A DNA stretch of 64,000 nt from Petrosia ficiformis (taxonomy: Eukaryota; Porifera; Demospongiae; Haplosclerida; Petrosiidae), in assembly GCA_947044365.1 (NCBI GenBank), contig OX345650.1:5112872-5176871 (forward strand), written 5' to 3'. Under the pieces are notes generated by a model. That model worked only from the letters and a program-made list of their open reading frames with translations, had not been told where the DNA came from and did no database searches. Shown piece after piece: positions 28,265-39,179 of this stretch; the first letter of the stretch is position 1; the number at the start of each line of letters is the position of its first letter. A program made the translations under genes and the position numbers.

Positions 28265-28419
28265 TCTAGCTCAAAAATATCAGCCCTTTTGATCACGTGA
28301 CAAAAGGAGGTAGGGCGCGGGCATGGTGGGCTTTAAAAAGAAAATTAATGAACACAAAATTACTTATGCCAGCTGGTTTGTAGCTTGGAAGATAGTTGGA
28401 GACAAGAAGACACTTGAGG
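28265..28419. promoter_or_regulatory. Shared upstream region of DCTN2 and KIF5
   Basis: 155 bp between the divergent starts. It contains a perfect palindromic TCACGTGA E-box at 28293-28300 and a short GC-rich patch (gtagggcgcgggcatgg). Bidirectional function is inferred from spacing. Confidence 0.6.
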
Positions 28420-28857
28420 ATGGCTGACACTTGCTGTATTAGAGTAGTATGTCGCGTGAGGCCTCTAAACTCCAAAGAAATTGCTTCTGGAAGTGAATTT
28501 GTTACCACTTTTCCAGCTGAGAAAGCTGTTGCTCTCAAAGTAAGTCAGTACTTTCTTCCTGTTACCATTCCTCATCCCATCTTTCTTTGCAGTCCAGAGT
28601 ATTCCAGTTCGACCACGTCTTCAAACCGGACTTCACTCAATCACAAGTCTACACTCAATCAGCTCTCCCTCTTGTTAAAGGTGAGACCAAACATTCAGCA
28701 GAATAATATTCCTCACACACTCTCATCTTCTCCAGATGTTCTTTCTGGATATAATGCAACTATTTTTGCTTACGGTCAAACTGCCAGTGGAAAAACCCAC
28801 ACAATGGAAGTAAGCATCATTAAAATAATTATTTATATATATATATATATACGTATA

Positions 28858-28892
<35 letters not shown>

Positions 28893-31800
28893 TATTTTGT
28901 TATTGCAGTAGATTAGTAGTTATGTAGATTCTATATATCACACGTGTGTTATAATATTACATTATTTGCTATTTTAGGGTGATTTAATTGATCCTGAGCT
29001 ACAAGGTATAACTCCACGTATAATTAATGAAATATTTGAGCAAATATATGCAATGGATACCAATCTTGAGTTTCATATTAAGGTATATCACCTAATCCAT
29101 ATAACTAGATAGCTGTTATGCCAACTTCTCCCTCTTTCTACCTGTCTCTCCCCCTCACTGTCTTTTCCGTCTTCCTATCCATCTCTGTCTTCCTATCTAT
29201 CTCTGTTGCTCCCCGAACTGTCTTTCTCTGTCTTCCTTTCTATCTCTGTCTCTCCCCCGAACTGTCTTTTCTGTCTTCCTATCTATCTCTGTTGCTCCCC
29301 CGAACTGCCTTTGTGTCTTTCTGTCTCCCTCTCCCCTTTTCTCTAGGTGTCTTACTTTGAGCTATATATGGAGAAAATCAGAGATTTATTAGATGGTATG
29401 CCAATACTTTACATCACATAGGCAGGCACACAATGTATGTAATAAGAATTAACATATATAAATACTGTTAGACAAAATTCAATATACCTATTATGTACAT
29501 AACACATTGATACAAATACAATAGCTTGTAGCCTAATAGGATCACAGTAATCTCATTATGATATATCAACAAGTGAAATACAAGTGGAGTACAATTATCA
29601 GTGAATGAGTACTCTGTTACCTATTGTTTGTGGTTGTTATGTACAACAGATCAATGGAGCTTCACCCACACAACTAATACTGTAATGAGCTTTATCTTCC
29701 TCTCTTGTAGTTACCAAAGTTAATCTACCAATTCATGAAACTAAAAAGAAAGTACCTTATGTTAAGGTATGGTAACTCATATGTACATGTACATAATTAT
29801 ATACATGTACATATGTACATGTTTTATGTGTGTATATATGTACATGTACACTTATGGTATACTTACTATGTACAGGTTAATTTGTGTATGTATTGGGGAT
29901 ATGTGTATGTACTTGTAATATGTATTGGGGATATGTGTATGTACTTGTAATATAAAGGTACTTGTACATATCGTGTACATGTCATGTACATGTGCATATT
30001 ATGTACATGTTTTATTTGTGTATATAATATATATATACATGTGTACATATGGTATACTTACTATGTACAGAAGGTTTGTGTATGTACTTGTGGTATTAGG
30101 GATGTGTACATGTACATGATGTATTTAGGGAATAACAGAAAGATTTGTTACTACACCTGATGAAGTACAGGCTATCATTGAAGAAGGAAAATCAAACAGA
30201 CATGTTTCTGTTACAAGTTAGCTACTAAACTTGACTGTCTTTGATCATATCCGACACTTATATTTGAACACTCAATATTCAGCCATTTTATATAGGAAAT
30301 CAACACACCTCAGTACCTAAGTACCCTAATGATGTTTCTTATTTAATACCAAATTTCATTCGTTCCTGTACATAATGACTGAATAATGGAATACATTTAA
30401 ACATAGTGATATAAATATGTACATGTATATATTATTATTCCCTCCGTAGATATGAATGCACACAGTTCAAGAAGTCATGCTATTTTTCTTATAAGTATTA
30501 AACAAGAGAATAAAGAGACTCATCATACTCTTACTGGAAAGCTATATCTAGTTGATCTTGCAGGCTCAGAAAAGGTAATTAATATAATCAACAACACATT
30601 ATACATATATGTACATAGTTACATATCTACCTTAAGCCTACTATTAATTGTGTCCACTAAATGAAGCCACTTTTAAACGTTCGGATTTAGCATGCATTAA
30701 TTTTAGTGAATTTCTGAGCCATGCCTATATGCCTAATAATCATCTCGAAATATATATTTCAGCGATTGTTACGTTAATTGCTAAAATTAGTAATCTTGCT
30801 ATTAAAAATAGGCTTAAAGTATGTCCACATATACATATGTCCAAATATGAACATCATACAGTATATAATCATGTGTATAATATATATCCATACATGTACA
30901 TACATATGTACCTACATACATGTACATGTATATCCACAGGTTGAAAAAACAAATGCACAGGGTCTTACATTGGAAGAAGCTAAAACTATCAACAAATCAC
31001 TATTAGCTCTAAGTAATGTCATATCAGCTCTATCTGAGGGAACTGTGAGTTGACTATTATGAATTTCGTAACACCTCCACTCCTTCAACTCCCTCCTTCC
31101 CTCTCAGAAATCCCACATTCCTTACAGAGATAGTAAACTGACTCGTGTGTTACAGGAAAGTCTTGGAGGTAATGCTCGTACGACTCTTGTTATCTGTTGT
31201 TCGCCATCATCTTATAATGAGTCTGAAACTAAGACCACTCTGCAGTTTGGAGACAGGTTAGGATACCATATTACCTCTAATAGTCTGAAAATGATCAGTA
31301 TCGGAAATAATTTCTTTCTTGTTTGATTAATTAGAGCTAAAATGATTAAGAACAAAGTTGAAATAAATGTCGAACTAACAGCTGGTAAGTATTTTGATTG
31401 ATTCATTACTCTTCATTTATATCTAACTTAACTTCATTCTCTCCTTCAGAGGAATGGCGTAAAAGATATGAAAAACAAAAAGAAGAGTGTGAAAACTTGA
31501 AACGTCTTCTTAACTTATATACAAATGAACTCAATTTGTGGAGAAAAGGTGATAGACATTTATTAATATATGATAAGCAGTGCAAATATTTCTGCTAAGT
31601 TCAAAGATTCTTCTTGTGTATATTATGCAATTATTTTGTAGAGGGAAGTCAGTATATCCAGGGGAAGAAAAATTGTTTAGATGCCTATATTTGCTGCCTT
31701 TCTATGCAAAATGGCTGATCAATATTTGATATGTAATTTACCATAAAAGTTTATTTCTATGAAGGTGTAGTTCAAGCATCATGTAAGCCAGCACAAAATA

Positions 31801-34800
31801 ATTAGAGTATATATGGTATTACACTAGGCTAGGCAGAGGTAGTGTAATATCATATAAATTATGTTTTAATTGTTTAGTGTGCATATATGAAGCATGAGCC
31901 AATTGTATAGACACAACCTCTTTTTGATGACATTCCTAATTACTATTATCATAGGTGAATCTGTTCCTGCTGGAGAACAAGTGAATATTAAAAATATCAG
32001 ACAGTCATCTGGTGCTAATAGAATATCAACAAAAGACATTCCCATTACATCAGCTGTTCCAACGTCTAGTACCCCTCTCCCTTCTGTGCTTAGAGAATTA
32101 GAAGAGGAAAGAGGTAAGCTTTGCCAGCAGTTGGATGAAAAGGTATGCATGATTACTTGATGGTCATATGATATTATTTATAAGTCACATGATCAGGATG
32201 AAGACATACATAAGCAGACTCAGTTAGTGGAACAGTTGACTCTTCAAATTAAAGATTTACAAGAAATAATTGAAAAGACACAAGAGGAATCCTCATTACT
32301 GAAACACAAGGTCTGCACAGAGTTCCCTCTCTCATGTATATACATGTAGTACATGTAATATATTCTGTTAGATTATAGAGGTTGAACAAGAGCTCTCTCG
32401 AACACAAGAGGAAGTACAGGAAGTGATGCAAGCATTAGAAGAACTAGCCGTTTCATATGAGGACAAAGACTCGGAGATATTGAGTCTTCAATATGAAAGA
32501 GAATCGCTTGCAATTGAAATAGAAAAACTTCAGGTGTGCGTGTGTGTGTGTGTGTGTGTCTATTAGTGAAATATATTTCTAATCTTTATCTTCACTTCAT
32601 CATTCATGTCTCCCTCTTCATCACTTCGTCATCATTATCATCATTCTCATCTCCCTCCTCCTCACCTCCTCATTCTTGTCTCCCTCCTCCGTACCTCCTC
32701 ATTCTTGTCTCCCTCTTCCTCACCTCATCATTCTCATCTCTCTCTTCCTCACCTCATCATTCTCATCTCCCTCTTCATCACCTCCTCATTCTTATCTCCC
32801 TTTTCTTCGTCATTCTGTTTTTAGTCAAGTGTCCAATCTAGAGATGATGATATAAAATCATTAAATGACAAGTTAACAAGTGAAAGAAAGAGAAATAAAC
32901 ATTCAATAGTCAATATATTCAGAGAGCTGAGTGAAATGGGTAATATCCTAGGTTCTAAATCAGATGACAGATTGCAGGTAACTATACTGTCTATCCAATT
33001 ATTTATACCATAAATACTCTATTTATAGACAATTTAATCATAATTGTAATCTGAAAAATAATTTTTTAAACTAATTATGAGAATTTTATATTTTTAATTA
33101 GAGTATATATGGTACTAGTATATAGACTATGTGGGCGTAGTGTTTTTATCATGGTGTTGTAGTGTAGTACTCTAATTATTTAATGTGTTTACATGAAGCA
33201 ATGCCCTTACCAATCTCTATGTTTATATAGGCAGTTGAAAGTCATCCTGAACTAACAGAGGAAGATTTTACACGGGCTCGTATTCATCTATCTAATATGA
33301 GAATAGAAGCAAGAACACTCACAGAACAAAGAAATATTTTAGAACAAGCTGAGAAAGATGCAAAAAATGAGGCCGAGTCAGCTCTAAAAGAACTCAATAC
33401 TTTACGTCTAAAACTATCTCAATTAGAAACTCAAACAGATACTCTCCAAATATCTTTAAAAGATGTTGAATGTCAGAAACAAGATTTGGAGAATGCTTTA
33501 GAGGAACTTAATAATCAACTTGTATCACTTAGAAGTAAAGAGAGTGAAGTCACTGCAGCAGCTGAACATGACAGGAAACAAGTGCAACTGCAAAGAGCTT
33601 TGGAAGAAGAGATTATAGAACATCGTGAGACACACCAACGTCAAATGAGTGCCCTCAGAGCTGAGATTGCTAATAAAGAATATTTGATATCGGAGTTACA
33701 AGAGTAAGAATATAATAATTATATGTATGAATATATGCGATACGTTCTCTTGAGTACCTTTGTAATTTTATGTCACAAAGCAATGCTAAATTTGTACAAA
33801 CAAGGTTTCAGTGTGAGGGGAATTCCCCTCCCCCTTACATCTAATGACAAATTATTTTCAACATGCACCACAACCTTGGATACAACATCTCTGGGGCCTC
33901 AGAAGCCAGCAGAAGCAACCTCAGATGTCTTTAAATTACCAGAGGGGAAGCATAACTCCTAACCCTCAGGAGGAGTGTGCTTTTCATATGAGATCATTCT
34001 AATCTACTGGCAGTCTACTTGTTTCCTTGTTAGGTTTACATAATAGGATATTTTTGCTAGGGAGGGGATTTACTTAACTTCACAAAATGACAGAAGAACA
34101 ACAAGTATTGCTTGGAAATAAATGATATTATGTTTTCTTTCTTAAGAGTGTGTTTATTAATTTTAATATTGTTTCAATTTCCAGACAATATCAAAGGCAA
34201 CAGTTGGCTAAAGACACTATACAAACTGAACTGTTAAATATACAACTACAAAAACAAGAATACACCCTTTTGAGGTTTGTGTCTGTTCGTCTTCTATCTA
34301 TCTATCTGTCCGTCTATCTGTTTGTCTATCTATCTGTTTGTCTATCTATCTATCTGTCTGTCTTTCTATCTATCTATCTGTCTGTCTATCTGTTTGTCAA
34401 TCTGTTTGTCTATCTATCTATCTATCTGTTTGTCTGTTTCATCATTTCTTCATTACTAAAGTGAAAGATTGACACTAAAAGACAAAGCTGAACACGAATA
34501 CAATGGCATTACTGATACTGTGGTAATTTATTATTAACAGAATGATACTATAGTACCAGGTGGAATAGATAGATGGATGGATGGATTGGATGGATTGACT
34601 TATGGATAGTCGGACAGATAGTTGGATGGATAGACAGCGAATGAATAATTAATATTTTTCATAATTTCTTCTCTTCATAGAAGCGTGAATTGGGTCAGCT
34701 TGATACTTTAAAACAAGCTTTGTATAAAAAGCTAGGAGATAAAATGATGGCAAAGGTATATTACTTATCATGTGATTTATGCATGTCATCACATGACTAT

Positions 34801-36221
34801 CATGGGACTATTCATTATACACAGCAGCAGAGTCTATCAAAGGAGTCACCAGAGAGAGGTGAAGTTAAGTTTATAGAGAAAAATCTGGATGAGTTGAGTC
34901 GAATGCATAAAAAGGTGTGTGTGTGTGTGTGTGTGTCTGTAACAATTACTCATATTCTTTTTTGGGGATTTTTAGACCCTGTCAGCATTTTCAGACCTTC
35001 AACGTGAGATCCCAAAGTACCAGAGTATTCTGGATGCCAAAACAAAGAGAATCAAGGAACTGGAGTCTGTTTTGAAAGAGACAAGAGAAGCAGCAGACAG
35101 AGAATATCGAAAACTTCAAGACGAGAAAGAGCAAATGAAAACTGCATTCATGGAGAAACTCAAAGATAGAGAGAGTAAGTAATGAAAGAAGAGAAAATAT
35201 TTTAAATTAATATTTAATTACTATTCTAATAGGAGGTTATATGTATAGAAGACAAGGACCAACCATTGGTGAGATTACATACATACATACAACATGTACA
35301 TTACTAATTACATACATACATACATACATATATACATACATACATACATTACTACATACACATACATACACACACACACACACATACACATACATACATA
35401 CATACCTACATACACACATACATACACATGTACGTACATGTACATACATATGTTTGTTTTAGTTACCTTTTTAAAAATGCTAGTTTTTTACATGTACATA
35501 CATATGTTTGTTTTAGTTACCTTTTTAAAAATGTCAGTTTTTTATAGTCTATTTACATTCAGTTTTATAATTAGTTTTATGATAATTTTAGTTATTGTTA
35601 CCATGTACATGTACAACATAATTATAATACATGTACATGTACATGTACAAAAATTATAATACATACATGTACATATAAAATTATAGATACTATATCATAT
35701 AATAATTTTGTAAGTGTGTAAACATGGTACATGTTTATATGTATATAGTTACGTACATGTATGTATGTATGTATGTATGTATGTGTTTGTATGTATGTAT
35801 GTGTTTGTATATACATGTATGTATGTATGTATGTATAATTATTATTGTGATAAATGTCTAATATTTTATATAGTTCGTCCAGTGGTTAGACCAAAAGGGG
35901 TGGAGTCAGGAGGTGTGATTCCACCTGGTGGGAATACTCGAGATGCTCTCTTAGCTGTTGCTGGTGTTCAAATGATTAATCAATCAAAAAGATCACCTCT
36001 ATTAGCAAAGTAATATTCCTATCCGTGATGCTCTATCTATCTATCTATCTATTTATCTATCTATCAGTGAATCTGTTACTCAAGACAGTTCAGGTTCACA
36101 GAACCAATCACAGACTCAAACCGAAACTATTAGTCCACAAACTTATACTTCCAGTAAGTCACAAATGATGGGTGTGGCTTTAATGACTCTTCTTTGTGCA
36201 CTCCTGTATATGTTGTGCTGA
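28420..36221 (+). CDS. KIF5: Kinesin-1 heavy chain (KIF5 type), with hydrophobic C-terminus
   Basis: Twenty-five exons were placed and their lengths sum exactly to 1,013 codons: 28420-28539, 28593-28680, 28736-28809, 28978-29082, 29347-29395, 29711-29766, 30129-30216, 30450-30574, 30940-31044, 31108-31256, 31335-31384, 31450-31548, 31955-32142, 32197-32310, 32372-32533, 32825-32977, 33231-33703, 34185-34274, 34462-34522, 34681-34755, 34825-34914, 34976-35174, 35233-35268, 35874-36009 and 36068-36221. The motor has P-loop [11 protein letters not shown], switch [11 protein letters not shown] and switch II DLAGSE, and is N-terminal. Neck and stalk coiled coils follow ([16 protein letters not shown] matches KIF5). 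Known role: plus-end-directed cargo motor. The tail has TIVRPVVRP where vertebrate KIF5 has the autoinhibitory IAKPIRP. The last exon ends in 18 hydrophobic residues ([18 protein letters not shown]), which is unusual for kinesin-1. Confidence 0.93.
29110..29340. repeat. Pyrimidine-rich repeat in KIF5 intron 4
   Basis: tctgtcttcctatctatctc units reach to the acceptor of exon 5, in effect an enlarged polypyrimidine tract. Confidence 0.8.
29775..30115. repeat. TGTACATG-rich repeats in KIF5 intron 6
   Basis: Repeated gtacatgtacat words and two ~40-bp copies of ggggatatgtgtatgtactt. Confidence 0.8.
30630..30819. mobile_element. TA-flanked MITE, family A, copy 2 (KIF5 intron)
   Basis: A 190-bp relative of the element at 6787-6926. 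Terminal repeats are CCTTAAGCCTA-like on the left and TAGGCTTAAAG on the right, flanked by TA. The shared interior includes tgtccactaaatg, gatttagcatgcatt and gcctaataa. Confidence 0.75.
31801..31872. mobile_element. Small MITE, family B, copy 1 (KIF5 intron 12)
   Basis: Begins attagagtatatatggtatt and closes with an inverted gtgtaatatcatata. The left end is nearly identical to copies at 33096 and 55416. Confidence 0.5.
32540..32818. repeat. CTCC/CATTCT minisatellite in KIF5 intron 15
   Basis: A (GT)n tract is followed by about nine ~27-bp units of ctcatcattctcatctccct type, leading into the exon 16 acceptor. Confidence 0.88.
33096..33178. mobile_element. Small MITE, family B, copy 2 (KIF5 intron 16)
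   Basis: About 83 bp from taattagagtatatatggta to agtactctaatta, with inverted ends flanked by TAATTA. Confidence 0.55.
34280..34440. repeat. (TATC/TCTG)n microsatellite in KIF5 intron 18
   Basis: About 160 bp of ctatctgtctgtctatct directly after the exon 18 donor. Confidence 0.92.
35275..35860. repeat. TACA-rich repeats in KIF5 intron 23
   Basis: Blocks of (TACA)n, (CA)n and GTACAT words occupy most of the 605-bp intron. A ~60-bp direct duplication (catgtacatacatatgtttg ... tttttaaaaatg) lies at about 35427-35540. Confidence 0.88.
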
Positions 36222-36271
36222 AAAACACGTTACCATGGATACATGAATCAGTCCTTCCCATTATTAAAGAC

Positions 36272-36277
36272 AATAAA
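36272..36277 (+). terminator. KIF5 polyadenylation signal AATAAA
   Basis: AATAAA lies 51 bp after the TGA at 36219-36221. Its presence supports use of the last exon unspliced through that stop. Confidence 0.6.
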
Positions 36278-36989
36278 TATATTTATATTTGTTATATTTA
36301 TTTTTACCACAACCTTATCATAAAACTTAATTAATATTCAACTTGATTATTCTGTCAAGGCTCAGATTATGTAACCATGGTAACCATGTACTATTAGGAA
36401 GTAATGTCAGCAATAGGTGGAGTGTAGGAGAAGTGTTATGATAAATTGAAACCTTAAAGAGACAGGAAACCCTGAAGGTGTTTCTAGTCTTGTTTTTTGA
36501 TATAATTTGCATCCATATATATACATGTGTATGTAATTATAGAGTGTCGCCCACACTAGCTTGAATTCCCCCCCCAACCTACATGTATATATTAGACTAA
36601 ATTTACATCAACAACTGCATGCATGCACAAATATAACTATTGATTGCATTTTAGTTATTATTACACGTACTTTTTTCTTTTTGAATACTTCTAAAATCTC
36701 TGTAAAGGGCATTAATTACATTGCTAGCACATAGCAGTAGTGACCTATGTTGAAGCCCTGTTATGAAATAGAGTGTTAGTAATGTGACCAATGCTGTTTC
36801 CATGGAAATCTGTTATGAAATAAGAGTATAGTATAGTAATGACCAATTCTGTTTCGTTGAAGCACTTTTATGAAATAGAGTATAATATAGTAATGACCAA
36901 CTCCGTTTCCATGGAAATCTGTTATGAAATAGAGTATATAGTAATGACCTATGAAACACTGTGATGTCTATAATAATGACTTATGTTGT

Positions 36990-37300
36990 TTCCATGAAAC
37001 GCTGTTAACGAATTAGTACATGTATGTACAATCCAGTACATGTGTTATTTGTGATGACCCATGGCTGTTTCCATGAAACCCTGTTATTAAGTAATGTGTC
37101 AATAGTACATGCAATCCAGTACATGTGTTATTTGTGATGACCCATGGCTGTTTCCATGAAACCCTGTTATTAAGTAATGTGTCAATAGTACATGCAATCC
37201 AGTACATGTGTTATTTGTGATGACCCATGGCTGTTTCCATGAAACCCTGTTATTAAGTAATGTGTCAATAGTACATGCAATCCAGTACATGTGTCATGAT
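36990..37300. repeat. 83-bp tandem repeat
   Basis: Three near-identical 83-bp units (containing cccatggctgtttccatgaa and tagtacatgcaatccagtac), plus partial ends. Older diverged copies extend left to about 36720. Confidence 0.9.
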
Positions 37301-37847
37301 GGAATCCAGTACATATGTTGTTTGTGCGATTAGTAAATAGAAATCATATAATTGTTACATTTGAAATATTCTTATGACTTCTGTTATTATCATGTCATGG
37401 TGCATGGGAATATTAAGTGCCCACTATACATTCAAATTATGCTTTTGTTGAAGCTACTGTTTGGTTTCAAACCATTCTTTCATTCCTAGGTATAAGTCCT
37501 TATATGTAACTATTAATTCATTCTGACTTATGTCTAACTCATAAACTTATATTTTTGTCCTGATCTTCAAACCACTGTTAACTCTTAAATATGTTTCTTG
37601 TATCGGTAAATATCACAAGTTCTCTGAATTATGGTCAAATATGTACACATCATATATTAGCCAAAACCTAATTCATATTAATTGGATTAAATCTATTCAT
37701 TATGACTAGTTAATTGTTTGTGTGGACTACTTCAGACATATTAACGTGTTCTCTGAAACACGGGAATGAGAAATCTCTATAGTCTTGAAATTAATGTAAC
37801 AAATAATGTCATGAGAAAATAAGAGACACATGTCCCGAAAAAAATCT

Positions 37848-37975
37848 GGACCAGCTGGGGTTTGAACCCAGGACCTTCTGATTGCTATGCTCTTCCTTGA
37901 GCTGGCTCCAATAGCTCAGATGATATAGCATCTGACTAGCATTCATAAGGTGCTGGATTCAAACCCCACTCACTC
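37848..37975. repeat. Head-to-head pair of tRNA-derived relics
   Basis: On the minus strand, 37848-37909 reads like a tRNA with a D-arm AGCTCAAGGAAGAGC, an anticodon-arm remnant TAGCAATCAGAAGG and a perfect B box GGGTTCAAACCCC; part of the anticodon stem is missing. On the plus strand, ~37904-37975 has an A-box-like TAGCTCAGATGATATAGC and B box GGATTCAAACCCC, but its anticodon stem does not pair. The two share ancestry and overlap at GGCTCC/GGAGCC. Neither looks functional; they could be SINE heads or tRNA pseudogenes. Confidence 0.65.
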
Positions 37976-39179
37976 TTTATTTCTTACCTGGTCATTTAAA
38001 TACTTTAATGAAATAATGTCATCTTTCCCCTCTTTTTTGTTACAGGTTAAAGGATGATGTAACAGTAGGTAGTATATTGTCACTGACTGTGTTATAGTCA
38101 CTTAGTGAGTGAAACACTCTATTTTATATGAATCATTATTCTCTGTATAAAATACACAATCTATTACTAAAAAGGAAATGTAATGTTCTAAGAATATTAT
38201 AAATTGTTTTATTTATTTTTATGAATCATTCAGTCAAACTTGAATTAATAGTTAGTTATGAAAAATGCTGTTCAGTGTTTTAGATACAGTATTTCATAAT
38301 TAACAAACAATAGATTCTTGGAACAAGTAATGCAGTCTGTTAATGCTGTAAACACTTAAACAGATCATTCACGTTTGTGATGACAGAAAAATGTTTATAA
38401 CTTTAGTTTGGAATGACCAACAATCTTTTTACCTTCACCATTTTCATATAATTACTCTTCCTGTTCTTTTGTATATGTAATCCATCTCTTCATTATTGAG
38501 TTACAGACTTACAGTATTAACCTTATGACATTAAACTATAATGATTATATTAAAGTCATCATGTCCTATTTTTTGAGGTCATAGTGAATGTGAGCAGACT
38601 TTAGAAGCAGCTGTGTCTTAAGTATAATTAGAACTAAGTGATCAGATCTGTCAGATATTGCACAATCTATTGTTCCTTTACGCAGTAGTATTTAATTAAA
38701 ATTAAATATGCATTTTTTCGAAACTCAATTAAAGAGAATGATCCTTAAAGACAATATTGCTCAATGTAGTATAACTCGGTGTTGATACAATTATTGCCCG
38801 GAACAGAGGCGAAAAGGAGTCTCATATACTATATTTGTTCATATGTTGATGGGTGTTACAAAGATGTTTATACTGAGAAACCCCAAACATAAACGTTAGT
38901 TATCATATATTCGTAGTAATGTTGTGATAACGTTCGCAAACCTTGGCTACACTTTCAACAAGTATATTAATACAAAGATGTAATACATGAAATGATAGAA
39001 GACAAACATTTGGGTTGTAAACATGAAGTGTGACTCAGTTGTGAAACACAAAACACGGCACTGATATCAGTGCCAAGTGAAAATTTTTAAAAATAACAGA
39101 AATAATTATGATTGAAACAAGATAAATTGTATTGATGATTGTTATATAGGAGTCTGTGTATATAATTATAGTACATAAT

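Larger units (their letters stand above)
36222..39179. other. Gene-poor region between KIF5 and the PH+PTB adaptor
   Basis: Almost 3 kb without a supported exon, by far the largest such gap here. It holds the KIF5 3' end, degenerate and then near-perfect 83-bp repeats, a tRNA-derived inverted pair and otherwise unremarkable AT-rich DNA. A possible alternative acceptor (tttttgttacag) ends at 38046. Confidence 0.6.

Noticed and set aside
33723..33962. Plus-strand 79-residue frame in KIF5 intron 17
   Set aside because: It lies between two phase-matched KIF5 exons, has no recognisable similarity and no splice connection that keeps the kinesin frame.
37848..37975. Functional tRNA genes
   Set aside because: One copy lacks part of the anticodon stem and the other cannot pair its anticodon stem; both kept only as relics.
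38047..38095. Extra KIF5 coding exon starting after tttttgttacag
   Set aside because: Joining it in the KIF5 phase gives an immediate stop, so it adds no coding sequence; noted only as a possible alternative 3' end.
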